From contig DAIERH010000124.1 in NCBI GenBank assembly GCA_027346925.1, positions 1-6,898 of the forward strand: a stretch of 6,898 nucleotides of DNA. Direction: 5' to 3'. Below are positions 6,307 through 6,898 of the stretch, one piece after another (position 1 is the first letter of the stretch; every line of letters begins with the position of its first letter). Both the position numbers and the translations under genes were made by a program. The notes under the pieces are model-generated. The model was not told the origin of the DNA. It was given only the letters and a program-made list of their open reading frames with translations, and did no database searches. Source of the stretch: Geobacter sp. (GTDB lineage Bacteria; Desulfobacterota; Desulfuromonadia; Geobacterales; Pseudopelobacteraceae).

Positions 6307-6322
6307 TCCGGTTTTTACCGGA
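6307..6322. other. Six-pair perfect hairpin with TTTT loop
   Basis: TCCGGT-TTTT-ACCGGA on the plus strand, followed by TTTT. It lies 35 bases after the stop of the Pro/Gln-rich gene, in the 111-base gap 6246-6356. Read on the minus strand, as the flanking genes are, it is not followed by a T-run, so it is not a classical terminator in the useful direction. It may stabilise the 3' end of the upstream message. Confidence 0.4.
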
Positions 6323-6356
6323 TTTTCACACGGCCGGGTTCATCCGCCAGGGAAGA

Positions 6357-6898
6357 TCAGGGCGTGTTCGCGGCGCTCGAGTCCGCGGCGCCGTTCAGGG
6401 ACTGGCCGGGGTCAAACGGCGGAGCCCTGTCGGGAGCGGGCTGGGGCTGATCAGTTGCCTGGTCGTTTGCCTGCCCGTTATCCTGGGGCTGATCGGCTGC
6501 CTGCCCGTTATCCTGGGGCTGGTCGTTTGCCTGCCCGTTGTCCTGGGGCTGTTCCTGAGACTGGTTGTTCGTATCCCCGTTATCCGATGATCCGCCGCCG
6601 AACAGATCGCTGATGAGGGAACTTATCCCCGGGCCGAGGGCGCTGGAAGGAGCCTGGGGATCGAACCCGGTGACACTGTTCGTCTCTGCGATCGCCGCAG
6701 AGCCGGCCAGAGGGTTAATGATCCAGTCCAGGGGCTTCCTTTCCTCGCCGCCATTGTCCTGAACCGGAGGCGGGGCTGCCTGGGAAGCGCTTTCAGCCGG
6801 AGGACTTTGCTGTTGTGCTTCGGCGGTTGACGGCGGGTTCGTGTCTTTGGTCCCGGCCGGAACGGCCGGTGTTGCCGCCGGGGCCGGCTCCGCGGGCT
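6357..6898 (-). CDS. Pro/Gln/Ala-rich low-complexity protein, C-terminal part
   Basis: A frame open from the right edge ends at TGA 6357-6359, giving 179 residues without a start in the window. Residues 1-48 of the visible part are Pro/Ala-rich, like a wall-spanning or linker segment. A short less-biased section follows (about 51-102, with PLDWIINPLAG and an amphipathic ISSLISDLFGGG). The tail has three decapeptides QPQDNGQA(N/A)D and a Pro/Asp-rich end. No membrane segment or sorting motif is present at this C-terminus. The composition suggests an extracytoplasmic or membrane-protein tail, but this is inference, and the functional domain must lie beyond the window. Codon phase and the in-register 30-base repeats support real coding over the antisense frames. 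Confidence 0.7.
   Translation of the reverse strand, partial: PAEPAPAATPAVPAGTKDTNPPSTAEAQQQSPPAESASQAAPPPVQDNGGEERKPLDWIINPLAGSAAIAETNSVTGFDPQAPSSALGPGISSLISDLFGGGSSDNGDTNNQSQEQPQDNGQANDQPQDNGQAADQPQDNGQANDQATDQPQPAPDRAPPFDPGQSLNGAADSSAANTP
6461..6550 (-). repeat. Three in-frame 30-bp tandem repeats
   Basis: Units 6461-6490, 6491-6520 and 6521-6550 differ at only a few positions and encode three decapeptides of the QPQDNGQAND type. The unit length is a multiple of three, so copy-number change would keep the frame. Confidence 0.9.

Noticed and set aside
6307..6326. Rho-independent terminator
   Set aside because: The hairpin plus T-run points along the plus strand, where no gene precedes it.
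6461..6550. Possible CRISPR-like array of 30-bp repeats
   Set aside because: The units abut with no spacers, lie within a reading frame, and there are only three.
6270..6762. Plus-strand frames at the right end, one with a Leu/Val-rich repeat resembling membrane helices
   Set aside because: The hydrophobic repeat is the complement of the in-frame QPQDNGQAND repeat of the minus-strand gene, whose frame stays open to the window edge.

Overview
The window reads as chromosomal DNA of a moderately high-GC bacterium, probably a member of the Actinomycetota. The clues are a six-helix GAP/SfLAP-family membrane protein, a type found mostly in actinobacteria, and secreted wall hydrolases carrying long extracellular repeat arrays. 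Placement below phylum is not supported by anything I can read. Almost every gene lies on the minus strand; the one exception is a helical, lipoprotein-like gene at 3285-4061.

Left part (1-3284): two secreted peptidoglycan hydrolases lie head to tail on the minus strand. The upstream one (3180-709) has a lysozyme-like lytic transglycosylase (SLT) head, three GGAP-type repeats and four beta-rich WYD/NWVLVANPG repeats. It is preceded by a promoter with perfect TTGACA and TATAAT hexamers. The downstream one (635 to beyond base 1) has a CHAP amidase/endopeptidase head and then enters the same GGAP repeat. The two genes share at least 77 identical bases exactly where head meets repeat, while the heads are unrelated and differ in base composition. 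One enzyme should cut glycan strands and the other peptide bonds, apparently with the same C-terminal module. This exchange of catalytic heads is the most interesting observation in the window.

Middle part (3285-5167): a 258-residue coiled-coil-like protein appears to have lost most of its signal peptide, since its lipobox-like I-P-G-C sits only seven residues from the only usable start. It converges on a gene for a stand-alone AICAR formyltransferase (purine biosynthesis) that lacks the IMP cyclohydrolase domain of ordinary PurH.

Right part (5285-6898): a minus-strand run consists of the C-terminus of a Pro/Gln-rich protein with three 30-bp tandem repeats, a conserved-looking 104-residue small membrane protein, and the GAP-family protein, whose GTG start lies four bases after the preceding stop. 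No tRNA, rRNA, CRISPR array, transposase or integrase is visible. No gap between genes exceeds about 120 bases.
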